From an uncultured Methanomicrobiales archaeon (lineage in GTDB: Archaea > Halobacteriota > Methanomicrobia > Methanomicrobiales > Methanospirillaceae), in the NCBI GenBank assembly GCA_903926075.1, contig CAIYHQ010000107.1, positions 1 through 55,687 of the forward strand: a stretch of 55,687 nucleotides of DNA, in the 5' to 3' direction. Both the position numbers and the translations under genes were made by a program. Below, piece by piece: positions 20,209 through 28,845 of the stretch. The notes under the pieces are model-generated. The model had not been told where the DNA came from. It ran no database searches and saw only the letters and a list, made by a program, of their open reading frames with translations. Within the stretch, counting starts at the first letter, position 1. Every line of letters begins with the position of its first letter.

Positions 20209-20963
20209 TGAAAAGTGTCCATGAATTCATGGTTGAGGTACCTCACCTCGTCATAGATGATACTGTAACCAAGGCCCGTCAGCTTTTAAGGGATGACATT
20301 TATCGTGAGATTTATGTTGTCGATCATAATAAGAAAATTATCGGATATATTGACATAAGCGATGTAATCAAGGTAGTTTCGACCAAATCAAATGTTACAG
20401 TTGGAGGATTTATCAAAGATGCTGCATTTATTTCTCCCAGTGCTCCAATTGAAGAAGCTGCAAAGCGCATGATCCTCTCAAGAACATATAGCGCTGCTAT
20501 CACTGACAACAATTGTAAATTTCTGGGTGGAGTCCTCCTTTCTGACATTTTCGCACCTCTTGTCGCAGCTCATTCACCAAAGAATCCGGTTTCGCGTTGC
20601 ATGACAAAACAGGTAACCTCTGCGTCGCCTGAAGATCCGGTTTCGAAGATGTACACACTCATAACAGAAAGCGGATATACCGCATTCCCTATAACCAGGA
20701 AAGGTGAAGTTGTAGGCATTATATCCCTGAGAGACCTTTTGAAACAGGGACGGTTAAGAGGAGCAATCGAGCGTAAAAACCTGTTAACTGTTGAGGAAGT
20801 TATGACAAAGCAGGTTATAACCATAAGTCCAGAAGCACCTCTTCTTCATGCAGTCGACCTCCTTGTGCAACATGACCTCTGTCAGGTTCCGGTTGTCGAA
20901 TCCGGAAAAATTGTGGGTATTATTGACCGACACGATATATTGAAGAGTCTCGCACTTCATTGA
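20208..20963 (+). CDS. Four-CBS-domain protein (cluster gene 2)
   Basis: A 251-residue protein made almost entirely of four CBS modules, opening VHEFMVEVPHLVIDD, VGGFIKDAAFISPSA, VSRCMTKQVTSASPE and VEEVMTKQVITISPE. Modules 3 and 4 keep the canonical (V/I)xxxMxxxVxxxxP pattern best; module 2 is the most diverged. No catalytic or membrane domain is attached. The ATG overlaps the previous stop by one base, so translation is coupled. Such stand-alone CBS proteins may be free ligand sensors; the ligand cannot be read from the sequence. Confidence 0.87.
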   Translation: MKSVHEFMVEVPHLVIDDTVTKARQLLRDDIYREIYVVDHNKKIIGYIDISDVIKVVSTKSNVTVGGFIKDAAFISPSAPIEEAAKRMILSRTYSAAITDNNCKFLGGVLLSDIFAPLVAAHSPKNPVSRCMTKQVTSASPEDPVSKMYTLITESGYTAFPITRKGEVVGIISLRDLLKQGRLRGAIERKNLLTVEEVMTKQVITISPEAPLLHAVDLLVQHDLCQVPVVESGKIVGIIDRHDILKSLALH

Positions 20964-21008
20964 AGTAAACAATTAAAAAAAGAAAATGTGCAGAACGGTG
21001 ATTTATTG

Positions 21009-21950
21009 ATGCATAATAATGATCGATCTATAAAGCAGGCAGATAAACTTTTAAAAATGCCGGGAAAGATGGATCGAGGTCCGGTTGATTTTAAATCTCA
21101 TATTGTAGAGAACGAGGGGGAGGTTATGGCGATTGCAAGTCATGATGTGATTTCAGTCCCCCAGACAATGAGCATTCAGGCTGCGGTTGAGACCATGACC
21201 GAATGGGGGGTGAGAAGACTCCCGGTTGTAGATGCAGGAACCCGCAGGATAAAAGGGATCATCGCCTCTGGTGATGTTATAAATTTCATGGGAGGTGGCG
21301 AAAAATTCAGACTTGTTACAGTGAAACATAATGGCAATTTCATTGCTGCAGTTAATGAAAGTGTCAGGGAGATAATGACAGGGAAAGTTGAAACCCTGGC
21401 GATCAGTTCATCCCTTGCTCTAGCTGTCTCAACTATTGTCACAAAAAAGATAGGCGGACTTCCTGTAGTCGATAACGAAGGCGTTCTCCGTGGTATCCTT
21501 ACAGAGAGGGATGTTCTCAAAGTGCTTCGAAACCAGAAAAGCACTCTCTTGGTAGAGGATATTATGAGTAAAAATCTTCGTGCTACCCATCCAGAGTGTA
21601 CAATTGGGAATGTAACACGTTCAATGAGCAATTATCGCTTTAGGAGGCTACCAGTAGTTAGTGATGATGTTCTATACGGGATAATTACGACAACAGATAT
21701 CGTCCGTTATCTGGGGAGTGGAAAGGTTTTTCGTGAACTTATTACCGGTGATGCTAAAGAAGTCATGGATGTATCTGTAAGAGAGCTTATTTCCGGAGAC
21801 CTTTATACTACAACTCCTGAAAAAAATATTAACGAGGTTGCCTGTATGATGTTATCAAAAAATGTTGGAGCAATGCCTGTTATTTCTGATTCACGCCTGA
21901 TTGGTCTGCTGACTGAATATGATCTTCTGAAAGCATTAATGAGAGTGTGA
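21009..21950 (+). CDS. Four-CBS-domain protein (cluster gene 3)
   Basis: A 313-residue protein. A polar N-terminal stretch of about 35 residues precedes four CBS modules, with motif starts near IASHDVISVPQTMSI, VREIMTGKVETLAIS, VEDIMSKNLRATHPE and VRELISGDLYTTTPE. Each ends with a G(I/L)(I/L)(T/S)xxD(V/L) signature (for example GILTERDVL and GLLTEYDLL). The ATG at 21009 is preferred because GGTGAT precedes it at good spacing; a GTG at 20988 would add seven residues. It is separated by 45 bases from gene 2 and 148 bases from gene 4. Confidence 0.87.
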   Translation: MHNNDRSIKQADKLLKMPGKMDRGPVDFKSHIVENEGEVMAIASHDVISVPQTMSIQAAVETMTEWGVRRLPVVDAGTRRIKGIIASGDVINFMGGGEKFRLVTVKHNGNFIAAVNESVREIMTGKVETLAISSSLALAVSTIVTKKIGGLPVVDNEGVLRGILTERDVLKVLRNQKSTLLVEDIMSKNLRATHPECTIGNVTRSMSNYRFRRLPVVSDDVLYGIITTTDIVRYLGSGKVFRELITGDAKEVMDVSVRELISGDLYTTTPEKNINEVACMMLSKNVGAMPVISDSRLIGLLTEYDLLKALMRV

Positions 21951-22098
21951 TTATGTATAAACGCATAAAATATTTGTGCGCGAGAAGATGAGTTAGCAAC
22001 ATTCGTGATCTTGTTTTCTTTAAGGAATCTGAGTTTCATGAGAATTTCAGATCAAATGAATAATAAAAGAGGAATGACATTATAAGGGAAGTATCAAT

Positions 22099-22875
22099 AT
22101 GAGCAATTCGCGCTGTATAAATGAAATTATGTCCAGACCATTTTCAATAGCAAAGTCTGCACCTGTAACAGAGGCCCTTGACAAGATGCTTGATGAGGGC
22201 GTGGACCCGTTAATCGTCGTCCATAATAATGGAGTAATTGGAACTATCTCACGTGAGAGCATAGCAATTTTGCTTGGGAGTAAAAGGAATTCACAGATAG
22301 CACCCACAAATATTCACGTTGCAAACTGTGTAGAGGAAGATTTTACAACCGTTTATCCTGATGAGGATATGGATATTCTTGTCCCTCTCCTTCAGAGATA
22401 TAAATTAGTCGTAGTTTATGACAAGGAGCATAACCTTATTGGTCAGGTTACATCCAAAGACCTGGTCTTAGGTATTGAACCCGAAGGGAATATTGCTGAC
22501 TATATCGAGAGAGTTCTTACAATTGACCCGGAAGAGCGTGTAATTCATGCAAGAAGGCGGATACTTGACGAGAAAATTCACAGATTTGTAGTTGCCCAAG
22601 AAGGTAAAATGGTAGGGATAATAACTGAGACTGATATTGCGACTGCTATGCGTAATTTCAGGAAGGACGTTGAAGATAAGCACCAGGATCATCGCATAAG
22701 AAACTTGATAGTCCGGGATATAATGACAAGTCCGGTAATATCCGTTGATGTTAAATCTGAACTTAAGGTTGCAATCACAATTATGAAAGAGAAAAATCTT
22801 AGTGCATTACCTGTAACTGAAAATGGAGCACTTTTAGGTATCATTTCCTGGGCATCTCTTGTTGCTCATATGTGA
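22099..22875 (+). CDS. Four-CBS-domain protein (cluster gene 4)
   Basis: A 258-residue protein with four CBS modules opening INEIMSRPFSIAKSA, VANCVEEDFTTVYPD, IADYIERVLTIDPEE and VRDIMTSPVISVDVK. Modules 2 and 3 are clearly degenerate in the M of the motif, while 4 is canonical and ends GIISWASLV. It is separated from gene 3 by 148 bases containing A/T-rich sequence, so it could have its own promoter (ATAAAATATT near 21965). Together the four genes hold 14 CBS modules. Confidence 0.86.
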   Translation: MSNSRCINEIMSRPFSIAKSAPVTEALDKMLDEGVDPLIVVHNNGVIGTISRESIAILLGSKRNSQIAPTNIHVANCVEEDFTTVYPDEDMDILVPLLQRYKLVVVYDKEHNLIGQVTSKDLVLGIEPEGNIADYIERVLTIDPEERVIHARRRILDEKIHRFVVAQEGKMVGIITETDIATAMRNFRKDVEDKHQDHRIRNLIVRDIMTSPVISVDVKSELKVAITIMKEKNLSALPVTENGALLGIISWASLVAHM

Positions 22876-22927
22876 CCCCTGAATGGTGACCCATTAATGG
22901 ATATCATTCCCAATTTTTTTAAACGAA

Positions 22928-23930
22928 TTGAGTGTATTTCTGACAAACCGTATACCTATCCTTCTCTTTTTATTTTATTTTTTTGATATTAGTGGCTAGA
23001 CGCCCTGATGCCCTTTTTTCAGCTCAGCCATGGGCAGAAGATGGGGGGGTTTTTCTTACTCAGGCAATATCGAATTCATGGGGTTCCCTGTTAATTCCAT
23101 ACGCAGGATATCTTCATACTTTTCCCAGGTTGCTAGCAATGATTTCATTAATATTTGGTTATCAAGAGCTCCCTTGTTTTTAAATCTGTGTTCAATATTC
23201 ATCAATTGTGGATGTTGCGCATATATCTTCGGAAAACAATTCAGATTTCTTATTAAAAATGACGGAATGCGTTTCATTATCCCTTTTTTTTCATCTGTCT
23301 TCCAATACCTGAAATCTATATGAATATTACAGGGGTTCAATGGTTTCTATTGATTTTTGTTACCTTGTGGTCATTAGAATTTTTTTTCAACACAGAGGAA
23401 TTGTTAAAAAAATCTTTGATCTTTTATTCATTGCAATTTTGAAAAGGAAAGAGTTCCGAATAGATTTTATGTTAATTTACCTGATAGTCACTTACTTTAT
23501 TATTATTATCTTTACCAGAAATGAATACCTGCTTCAATTCGCAACGAATTCTAACTCTGGCGGATTTCGTTATTCATTTTTTCCTATGTGCATTATTCTC
23601 ATTCTGATTTTCAGGCACATCGAAACATTTAAAACAGGGTCTTACAAAATTTTCCTGTTAATAGCAATACTTTTGATTTCGCTGAATTTAATTTATTGTT
23701 ATTCAATTCCATCATTTCATGATTATTATTTTTCTGAATTAACCTCTGGTTATACGCCAAATGGTCAGTATCTATGTACGATACCAATTAATCCAGATTG
23801 GAAATTTTCATTCCCTAGCGATTATTGTTATACCAATGAAAACAAAGCAATGAATTTTGATAACGGAAAATTTTATATGACTTATAATTTACGTCTGGTT
23901 CATAATTCAACTTCCTTGTCAATCAATTGA
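22928..23930 (+). pseudogene. Frameshifted polytopic membrane protein (RPDAL/WAEDG family)
   Basis: A single reading path is split among three frames. Pieces in order: a hydrophobic start from TTG 22928 (RIPILLFLFYF), then ARRPDALFSAQPWAEDGGVF and PYAGYLHTFPRLLAMISL, then LFLNLCSIFIN and DGMRFIIPFF, then IPEIYMNITGVQWFLLIF, then a C-terminal part from about 23390 with FATNSNSGGFRYSFFPM. The RPDAL, WAEDG, PYAGYLH and NITGVQW motifs recur in large membrane proteins that resemble GT-C glycosyltransferases. Four shifts are needed: at T7 (22978-22984), near 23168-23175, at T8 (23284-23291) and at T8 (23380-23387). Function presumably lost, unless slippage or phase change restores it. Confidence 0.75.
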
Positions 23931-23955
23931 TATCGAATCCGGCCAATATATCTAT

Positions 23956-24933
23956 ATGGAACCCAGAATTCCGGTTTCACCTTCAGAACGGATTGAGACA
24001 CTCCTATGTAATATGGCTCTCACCGGTTTTCAGGGCCGAAGAATAGGTGAAAGTTTCCAGGTCTGGCAGTCGATGATCGAGGATCCAGACTGTACAATAT
24101 TTCTTGGGTTGTCAGGTGCAATGATACCGGCCGGAATGCAGGAAATTCTTGTATCTCTTGTAAAAAATCATTATGTTGATGTTATCGTCTCCACCGGGGC
24201 TAATATTTTTCATGATATATGTGAACATCTCGAGGTCAGACATTATCTGGGTCATCACGAGGTGGATGACAACGAGCTTTTCTCCCAGGGCATTGACCGC
24301 ATATACGACGTATTCGCATATGAAAAAGAATTTCGCGATATAGATCTGAAAATAGCAGAGTTTTCAATAGAAAATTCTCCATTTAAAGGTTCTTCCCGAG
24401 AATATATAAAAAAATTTGGCGAATGGATGATTGATTTATCTGGTCATAATCATTCTCTGCTAGGTTCATGTATTGATGAGGGGATACCTGTATTCATCCC
24501 TGCCCTTTGCGACTCTTCAATTGGAATTGGGTTATTGATAGCGAGAAAAAAAGGTTCTGATGTTATTATTGATCAGATACTTGACATAGATGAAATTGTG
24601 AAATATGTTGAAAATTCTCAAAAGACCGGGGTCGTATATATTGGAGGGGGAGTTCCGAAGAATTTTATCCAACAGACTCAGGTAATATCTTCAATCCATG
24701 GAAAAGGAAATGAAGGTCATAACTATGCTATCCAGTTTACCACTGATGCACCACACTGGGGGGGTCTTTCAGGTTGCACTTTTGAAGAGGCTATAAGCTG
24801 GGGGAAGGAACACATCGAATGTAAAAAGGTTCAATGTTTCTGTGATGCTACAATAGCGCTTCCGTTTGTTGTGTCAGGTCTCTTAAGTGCGGGTGTAAAA
24901 AGGAAAAAAAGGCATAATTGTATAAATTTCTGA
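23956..24933 (+). CDS. Deoxyhypusine synthase
   Basis: NAD- and spermidine-dependent enzyme that modifies a lysine of aIF5A to deoxyhypusine. The 325-residue protein has GLSGAMIPAGM (NAD site region), SIENSPFKGSSREYI, the aspartate-rich HHEVDD, and GGGVPKNFIQQ with the candidate catalytic lysine at K235. A final TTDAPHWGGLSGCTFEEAISWGK segment completes the family pattern. Starts at ATG 23956, 25 bases after the last frame of the pseudogene. It is next to the translation-related r-protein operon, which fits its target. Confidence 0.95.
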   Translation: MEPRIPVSPSERIETLLCNMALTGFQGRRIGESFQVWQSMIEDPDCTIFLGLSGAMIPAGMQEILVSLVKNHYVDVIVSTGANIFHDICEHLEVRHYLGHHEVDDNELFSQGIDRIYDVFAYEKEFRDIDLKIAEFSIENSPFKGSSREYIKKFGEWMIDLSGHNHSLLGSCIDEGIPVFIPALCDSSIGIGLLIARKKGSDVIIDQILDIDEIVKYVENSQKTGVVYIGGGVPKNFIQQTQVISSIHGKGNEGHNYAIQFTTDAPHWGGLSGCTFEEAISWGKEHIECKKVQCFCDATIALPFVVSGLLSAGVKRKKRHNCINF

Positions 24934-25020
24934 TTGAAATGAAATCGACTTTTATAGACTCACCCGTCACCACAATGGTTATAACCTGCAATCGGCAATA
25001 TATTAGGAACCATTTATGGA

Positions 25021-25038
25021 GCAACACGGATGTGTTGC
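25021..25038 (+). other. Perfect 7-bp hairpin upstream of tRNA-Ser
   Basis: GCAACAC-GGAT-GTGTTGC forms a perfect 7-bp stem with a four-base loop, 28 bases before the tRNA-Ser. A second imperfect stem (GTGTC/GACGC) follows at about 25040-25057. The 133-base gap between deoxyhypusine synthase and the tRNA also holds TATA-like tracts at 24951-24957 (TTTATAG) and near 24996-25004. The hairpin may be part of a processed leader of the tRNA/r-protein transcript. Confidence 0.4.
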
Positions 25039-25066
25039 GAGTGTCGGTTAAGACGCGAAATTAGTT

Positions 25067-25151
25067 GTTGAGGTAGCCAAGCTTGGTATGGCGCAGGTTT
25101 GCTAAACCTGTGTCCCCCTGGGACTCGAGGGTTCAAATCCCTCCCTCAACG
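25067..25151 (+). tRNA. tRNA-Ser (GCT)
   Basis: Acceptor stem GTTGAGG/CCTCAAC with discriminator G at 25151. D stem GCC/GGC. Anticodon stem CAGGT/ACCTG with loop TTGCTAA, so the anticodon GCT is at 25101-25103 and reads AGC/AGT codons. The long variable arm GTCC/GGAC is typical of tRNA-Ser. T stem GAGGG/CCCTC around TTCAAAT. No intron, and CCA is not encoded. It lies 26 bases upstream of rps13 and may be co-transcribed with the r-protein operon. Confidence 0.96.
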
Positions 25152-25177
25152 CTTCGCGAATAAAATAGGGGATTCTA

Positions 25178-25633
25178 ATGGCAGAAGAAGAAGATATCAA
25201 GTATTTTGTCCGTGTCAGCAATACGGACCTGGTAGGTACAAAGTCAGTTATCGTTTCACTGACTGGAATTAAGGGCGTTGGTCGTCATACTGCTGCAACT
25301 ATTGCGTCACTAGCTGGTGTTGACAAACACGCGCTCATGGGAAAACTTGGTGAGGCAGATGTCGATAAAATCCGTGAGATTGTGGCAGATTACACGAACC
25401 GTGTCCCGATCTGGATGACAAACCGTCCTAAAGATGTGTATACTGGTGAAAAACGGCATATATTTGCAAACGACATCATGCTGACCCGTGATGATGATAT
25501 AAACATTCTTAAAAAAATCCGATGTTACAGAGGCATTCGTCATGAGACTGGTCAGAAAGTGCGGGGTCAAAGAACGAAGTCAACTGGCAGAACAGGTCTT
25601 ACTGTAGGTGTCAGGAGAAAGACTACACAATAA
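25178..25633 (+). CDS. rps13: Ribosomal protein uS13
   Basis: Small-subunit head protein that contacts the P-site tRNA and the large subunit. The 151 residues include the helix-hairpin-helix region [20 protein letters not shown] and the basic C-terminal signature [25 protein letters not shown]. First protein gene of the archaeal rps13-rps4-rps11-rpoD order, immediately after tRNA-Ser. Confidence 0.97.
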   Translation: MAEEEDIKYFVRVSNTDLVGTKSVIVSLTGIKGVGRHTAATIASLAGVDKHALMGKLGEADVDKIREIVADYTNRVPIWMTNRPKDVYTGEKRHIFANDIMLTRDDDINILKKIRCYRGIRHETGQKVRGQRTKSTGRTGLTVGVRRKTTQ

Positions 25634-25644
25634 GGTGAGTGAAT

Positions 25645-26190
25645 ATGGGATATCCGGGAAAGAATCATAAATCATACCAGGCACCAAAACGCCCGTTTGA
25701 AAAGGCGAGAATTGAAGAAGAGACCAAGCTTGTCATTGAATATGGTCTCAGAAATAAGCGTGAAGTCTGGAAGGCCAGAAATTATACGAGAAAGTACAGA
25801 AGGGCCGCGCGTGACCTCCTGGCAATTCTCTCTACTGGAACAGATCCTGCACGCTTTGAAGCGAAAAAGAGTGAACTCATTGACCATATGCAGCGATACT
25901 CTCTTCTCGGTGCAGATGCAGGAATAGATGATGTTTTATCACTTAAAATTCAGCAGCCCCTTGAACGCCGACTTCAGACTCTCGTTTACAGGAAGGGACT
26001 TGCCCGTTCTCCCAAACAGGCACGACAGCTTATAACACATGGTCATGTTGCAATAAGTGGACGGCGGATCACAATTCCGGGCTATTTTGTCAAACGCAGC
26101 GAAGAAGAATCAATAGAATATTATGGGAAATCTCCATTTATTGAAGCAGCTCATGCTGAAAGGACACGAATCACCCGTGGAGGGCGCTGA
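25645..26190 (+). CDS. rps4: Ribosomal protein uS4
   Basis: Primary 16S-binding protein of the small-subunit body. The archaeal form starts [22 protein letters not shown]. The S4 RNA-binding domain is [35 protein letters not shown] near residues 105-145. I start at ATG 25645, which has GGTGAG upstream; an in-frame GTG at 25639 would add two residues. Spacing to rps11 is 2 bases. Confidence 0.97.
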   Translation: MGYPGKNHKSYQAPKRPFEKARIEEETKLVIEYGLRNKREVWKARNYTRKYRRAARDLLAILSTGTDPARFEAKKSELIDHMQRYSLLGADAGIDDVLSLKIQQPLERRLQTLVYRKGLARSPKQARQLITHGHVAISGRRITIPGYFVKRSEEESIEYYGKSPFIEAAHAERTRITRGGR

Positions 26191-26192
26191 AG

Positions 26193-26588
26193 ATGGCATC
26201 AGATAAAGAAAAGTGGGGAATTGCACATATATTCGCTTCATTTAACAATACAATAATTACTGTAACTGATTTATCGGGTGCAGAAACCGTTGCAAAAAGT
26301 AGTGGAGGCATGGTTGTAAAACAGGACCGAAATGAAAGTTCTCCATATGCTGCAATGCAAATGGCTGCTAATGTCGCTCAAGCTGCACAGGAAAAAGGCT
26401 TCGTAGGACTTCATGTGAAAGTAAGGGCACTTGGTCGTGGGAAACAGAGAAGCCCAGGTCCTGGAGCCCAGGCGGCGATAAGGTCCCTTGCACGTGCAGG
26501 AATCAGGATTGGTCGAATAGAGGATGTAACTCCGGTCCCTCATGATTCAATAAGAATTAAGGGCGGACGGAGGGGAAGGAGAGTCTGA
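26193..26588 (+). CDS. rps11: Ribosomal protein uS11
   Basis: Platform protein of the small subunit. The 131 residues contain [21 protein letters not shown] and the conserved [27 protein letters not shown] region and end with the basic [10 protein letters not shown] tail. Its TGA overlaps the ATG of rpoD as TGATG, so ribosome production and RNA polymerase assembly are coupled at translation level. Confidence 0.97.
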   Translation: MASDKEKWGIAHIFASFNNTIITVTDLSGAETVAKSSGGMVVKQDRNESSPYAAMQMAANVAQAAQEKGFVGLHVKVRALGRGKQRSPGPGAQAAIRSLARAGIRIGRIEDVTPVPHDSIRIKGGRRGRRV

Positions 26589-27424
26589 TGGAAAAAATCC
26601 CGTCTCTTCAATTCGAAAAAGAACCAATTGATAAAAATTCTGTCCGCTTTATACTGAGCAATTCACGGTCTGCATTTGCGAATGCCTGGAGAAGGGCAAT
26701 GATTAGTGAAGTACCTAGCTTTGCTATTGAGGACGTCAGAGTGTATGACAATACGAGTCCCCTCTTTGATGAAATTCTGGCACACAGGCTTGGACTCATC
26801 CCGCTCACAACCGGAGGGGACAATAACTATCTCTCACGAGCTGAATGTTCCTGCAATAATGAGGGGTGTGAAAAATGCACCGTAACTTTGACAATGAGTG
26901 TTGAAGGTCCATTGCTTGCCTGTTCGAAAAATTTGATCTCGCATGATCCGGATGTACAACCTGCAGATCCTGATATACCTATTATAAAACTTGCAAGTGA
27001 TCAGAAAGTTGTTGTTGAAGCACGGGCTATTCTGGACTATGGGAAAAGGCACACAAAATGGCAACCCACAACGGTTTGCGGCTATAAAAATTATCCTTCA
27101 ATTTCAATAGATGCAAGGTGTGACGGATGTGGGCAGTGTGTAGAGGAATGCCCCTGCGGTATCCTTGAAATATCTAAACGTAAGGTCCGTGTGATTGAAG
27201 ACAAACTCGATAAATGTGCACTTTGCAGACTATGCGAAAAAATCTGTATGAATTCAGGTATCGGTGACATGCCGGCAATTCATATTAGTACTGAAGAAGA
27301 CCGGTTTATCTTCAATGTCGAAGGCTGTGGTTCTGTCAGCACTGAAGAGATTATGAAACAAGGTCTGATGTTTCTAAAAAGAGAGGCAGACAGCCTTTCT
27401 AATGAAATCAGGGCACTATTGTGA
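26588..27424 (+). CDS. rpoD: DNA-directed RNA polymerase subunit D with two Fe-S cluster motifs
   Basis: Archaeal counterpart of alpha/Rpb3; with subunit L it seeds polymerase assembly. The 278 residues hold the dimerisation domain (IPSLQFEKE...ANAWRRAMISEVPSFAIEDV). An insertion has CSCNNEGCEKC (residues 87-97). A ferredoxin-like domain carries C178-C181-C184-C188 and C210-C213-C216-C220. Both motifs are complete CxxCxxCxxxC sets, so two 4Fe-4S clusters are possible. Many archaeal groups keep only one or none. This is seen directly; a redox role remains inference. Followed by rpl18e 10 bases later. Confidence 0.97.
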   Translation: MEKIPSLQFEKEPIDKNSVRFILSNSRSAFANAWRRAMISEVPSFAIEDVRVYDNTSPLFDEILAHRLGLIPLTTGGDNNYLSRAECSCNNEGCEKCTVTLTMSVEGPLLACSKNLISHDPDVQPADPDIPIIKLASDQKVVVEARAILDYGKRHTKWQPTTVCGYKNYPSISIDARCDGCGQCVEECPCGILEISKRKVRVIEDKLDKCALCRLCEKICMNSGIGDMPAIHISTEEDRFIFNVEGCGSVSTEEIMKQGLMFLKREADSLSNEIRALL

Positions 27425-27434
27425 GGGGAAAACT

Positions 27435-27797
27435 ATGAAGACGCGTGAAAAAACAAATCCTCAAATTAATGACCTTATTTCCTTCCTGAAGAAGGCATCA
27501 AGGGAAAACGGGGTGAACCTCTGGCAGGATATCGCATATAACCTTGAGAGGCCCCGGAAAAACTATGCAGAAGTGAATATCAGCAAGATCAATCGTTATG
27601 CAGCAGCAGGAGAGACAATAATTGTCCCTGGAAAAGTACTTGGGACCGGTATTATTGAGAATGCGGTATATGTTGCGGCACTGGATTTTAGTTCATCAGC
27701 AAATGACAAGATACTCAGTGCAAATGGAGAATGCATGACCATTAAAGACCTTGTATTGAAAAATCCGAAAGGGAGCCATATAAGGATTCTCAGGTGA
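27435..27797 (+). CDS. rpl18e: Ribosomal protein eL18
   Basis: Large-subunit protein of archaea and eukaryotes, about 120 residues. The core is [43 protein letters not shown], then [10 protein letters not shown], and the C-terminus is KGSHIRILR. The true start is ATG 27435 with GAGGGG upstream. A longer frame from 27402 would run inside rpoD and is rejected. Ends GTGA, leading into rpl13. Confidence 0.96.
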   Translation: MKTREKTNPQINDLISFLKKASRENGVNLWQDIAYNLERPRKNYAEVNISKINRYAAAGETIIVPGKVLGTGIIENAVYVAALDFSSSANDKILSANGECMTIKDLVLKNPKGSHIRILR

Positions 27798-27802
27798 TAG
27801 AA

Positions 27803-28225
27803 ATGGTAACACTAGTCAATGCAGATGGTCTGCTTCTGGGACGTATGGCAAGTATCGTTGCAAGCCGTGCGTTACATGGAGAGAAGTTTCTCATAGTGAA
27901 TGCAGAGAAGATTGTTATATCAGGAAGCCGCGCAAGGGTTTTATCAAACTATGGAATAAAAAGGAGTCGTGGTTCCCGTGAAGGAGGACCCTTCTTCCCA
28001 CGGCGCCCTGATCATATTGCTAAGCGTACCATTCGTGGAATGCTTCCTTATAAGAGGGAGCGTGGTATTGCCGCGTTGAAATCTATAAAAATTTATGTCG
28101 GAATCCCGAATGAACTTGTTGGCAAGGAATTTATTACGATAGATGAAGCACATATCAACAGGCTCAACAATCCTCAGTTTATCACACTTGCAGCTGTGAG
28201 CACATTCCTTGGGGCAAAATTTTAG
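27803..28225 (+). CDS. rpl13: Ribosomal protein uL13
   Basis: Early-assembly large-subunit protein. Contains [20 protein letters not shown] and [25 protein letters not shown], both family landmarks. I choose ATG 27803 (AGGTGAT directly upstream); the GTG at 27794, overlapping the rpl18e stop, is the alternative and would add three residues. Part of the rpl18e-rpl13-rps9-rpoN-rpoK block. Confidence 0.96.
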   Translation: MVTLVNADGLLLGRMASIVASRALHGEKFLIVNAEKIVISGSRARVLSNYGIKRSRGSREGGPFFPRRPDHIAKRTIRGMLPYKRERGIAALKSIKIYVGIPNELVGKEFITIDEAHINRLNNPQFITLAAVSTFLGAKF

Positions 28226-28240
28226 GGAGAAGTGTGAAGT

Positions 28241-28642
28241 ATGACAAAGACCTTAAATACGAGTGGAAAAAGAAAGACTGCTATCGCAAGGGCAAAAGTA
28301 AAGAGCGGAAATGGGATGGTACGCGTTAATTCTGTGCCACTTGATATATATGGCACAGAAATTATGCGGATGAAAGTCTCTGAGCCTATTGTCCTGTACC
28401 CTGCAGGGATTGAAGGTATTGATGTCTCCATTGATGTACGTGGTGGGGGAAGTATGGGCCAGGCCGAAGCAGTGAGGACTGCACTTTCACGGGCAATCCT
28501 TCAATGGCATAATGATCCTGGTATAAAAGACCTCTATCTCACTTATGACCGCACACTGCTCGTGAATGATTCAAGGCAGAAAGAGGCAAAAAAACCTCAT
28601 GGTCGTGGTGCGAGAAAGAAATTCCAGAAATCATATCGTTAA
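28241..28642 (+). CDS. rps9: Ribosomal protein uS9
   Basis: Small-subunit head protein whose C-terminal tail reaches the P-site tRNA. The 133 residues start with TSGKRKTAIARAKVKSGNGMVRVN, include VDVRGGG-type GGGSMGQAEAVRTALSRAI and finish with the basic ARKKFQKSYR tail. Followed by rpoN after 14 bases with a good GGAGAAGG ribosome-binding site. Confidence 0.97.
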   Translation: MTKTLNTSGKRKTAIARAKVKSGNGMVRVNSVPLDIYGTEIMRMKVSEPIVLYPAGIEGIDVSIDVRGGGSMGQAEAVRTALSRAILQWHNDPGIKDLYLTYDRTLLVNDSRQKEAKKPHGRGARKKFQKSYR

Positions 28643-28656
28643 ATTAAGGAGAAGGA

Positions 28657-28845
28657 ATGATTCCAGTCCGGTGTTTCACCTGTGGTAAAGTTGTTTCAAC
28701 TAAGTATGAGGAGTATAAAGCCCGTCGGGATGAGGGAGAGGACCTTAAAGCGGTCCTCGATGACCTAGGATTAGAACGCTATTGCTGCAGGCGTATGCTC
28801 CTTACCCACAAAGAGATCATTGACGAATTAACTCCTTATCAGTGA
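28657..28845 (+). CDS. rpoN: DNA-directed RNA polymerase subunit N (Rpb10 homologue)
   Basis: A 62-residue zinc protein. It begins [20 protein letters not shown], with CxxCG, and has the paired cysteines in [15 protein letters not shown], the zinc-bundle pattern of Rpb10. It binds the polymerase assembly platform together with subunits D and L. The tRNA-Pro acceptor stem begins at the very next base after its stop codon. Confidence 0.97.
   Translation: MIPVRCFTCGKVVSTKYEEYKARRDEGEDLKAVLDDLGLERYCCRRMLLTHKEIIDELTPYQ

Noticed and set aside
21176-21631. A 151-codon antisense frame in the third CBS gene
   Set aside because: It lies fully inside a convincing CBS gene, and its composition is that of a shadow frame.
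21985-22032. Possible C/D box small RNA between CBS genes 3 and 4 (AAGATGA ... CTGA)
   Set aside because: The C box has one mismatch, there is no terminal stem, and the inner C'/D' boxes are not clear. Not enough to call a guide RNA.
22880-22920. Hairpin AATGG/CCATT followed by a T run after CBS gene 4
   Set aside because: Only 5 bp, and archaeal termination depends mainly on T runs. It could be a terminator but is too weak to list.
27402-27434. Upstream extension of rpl18e
   Set aside because: It would start inside rpoD. The ATG at 27435 has a good ribosome-binding site and fits the family start.
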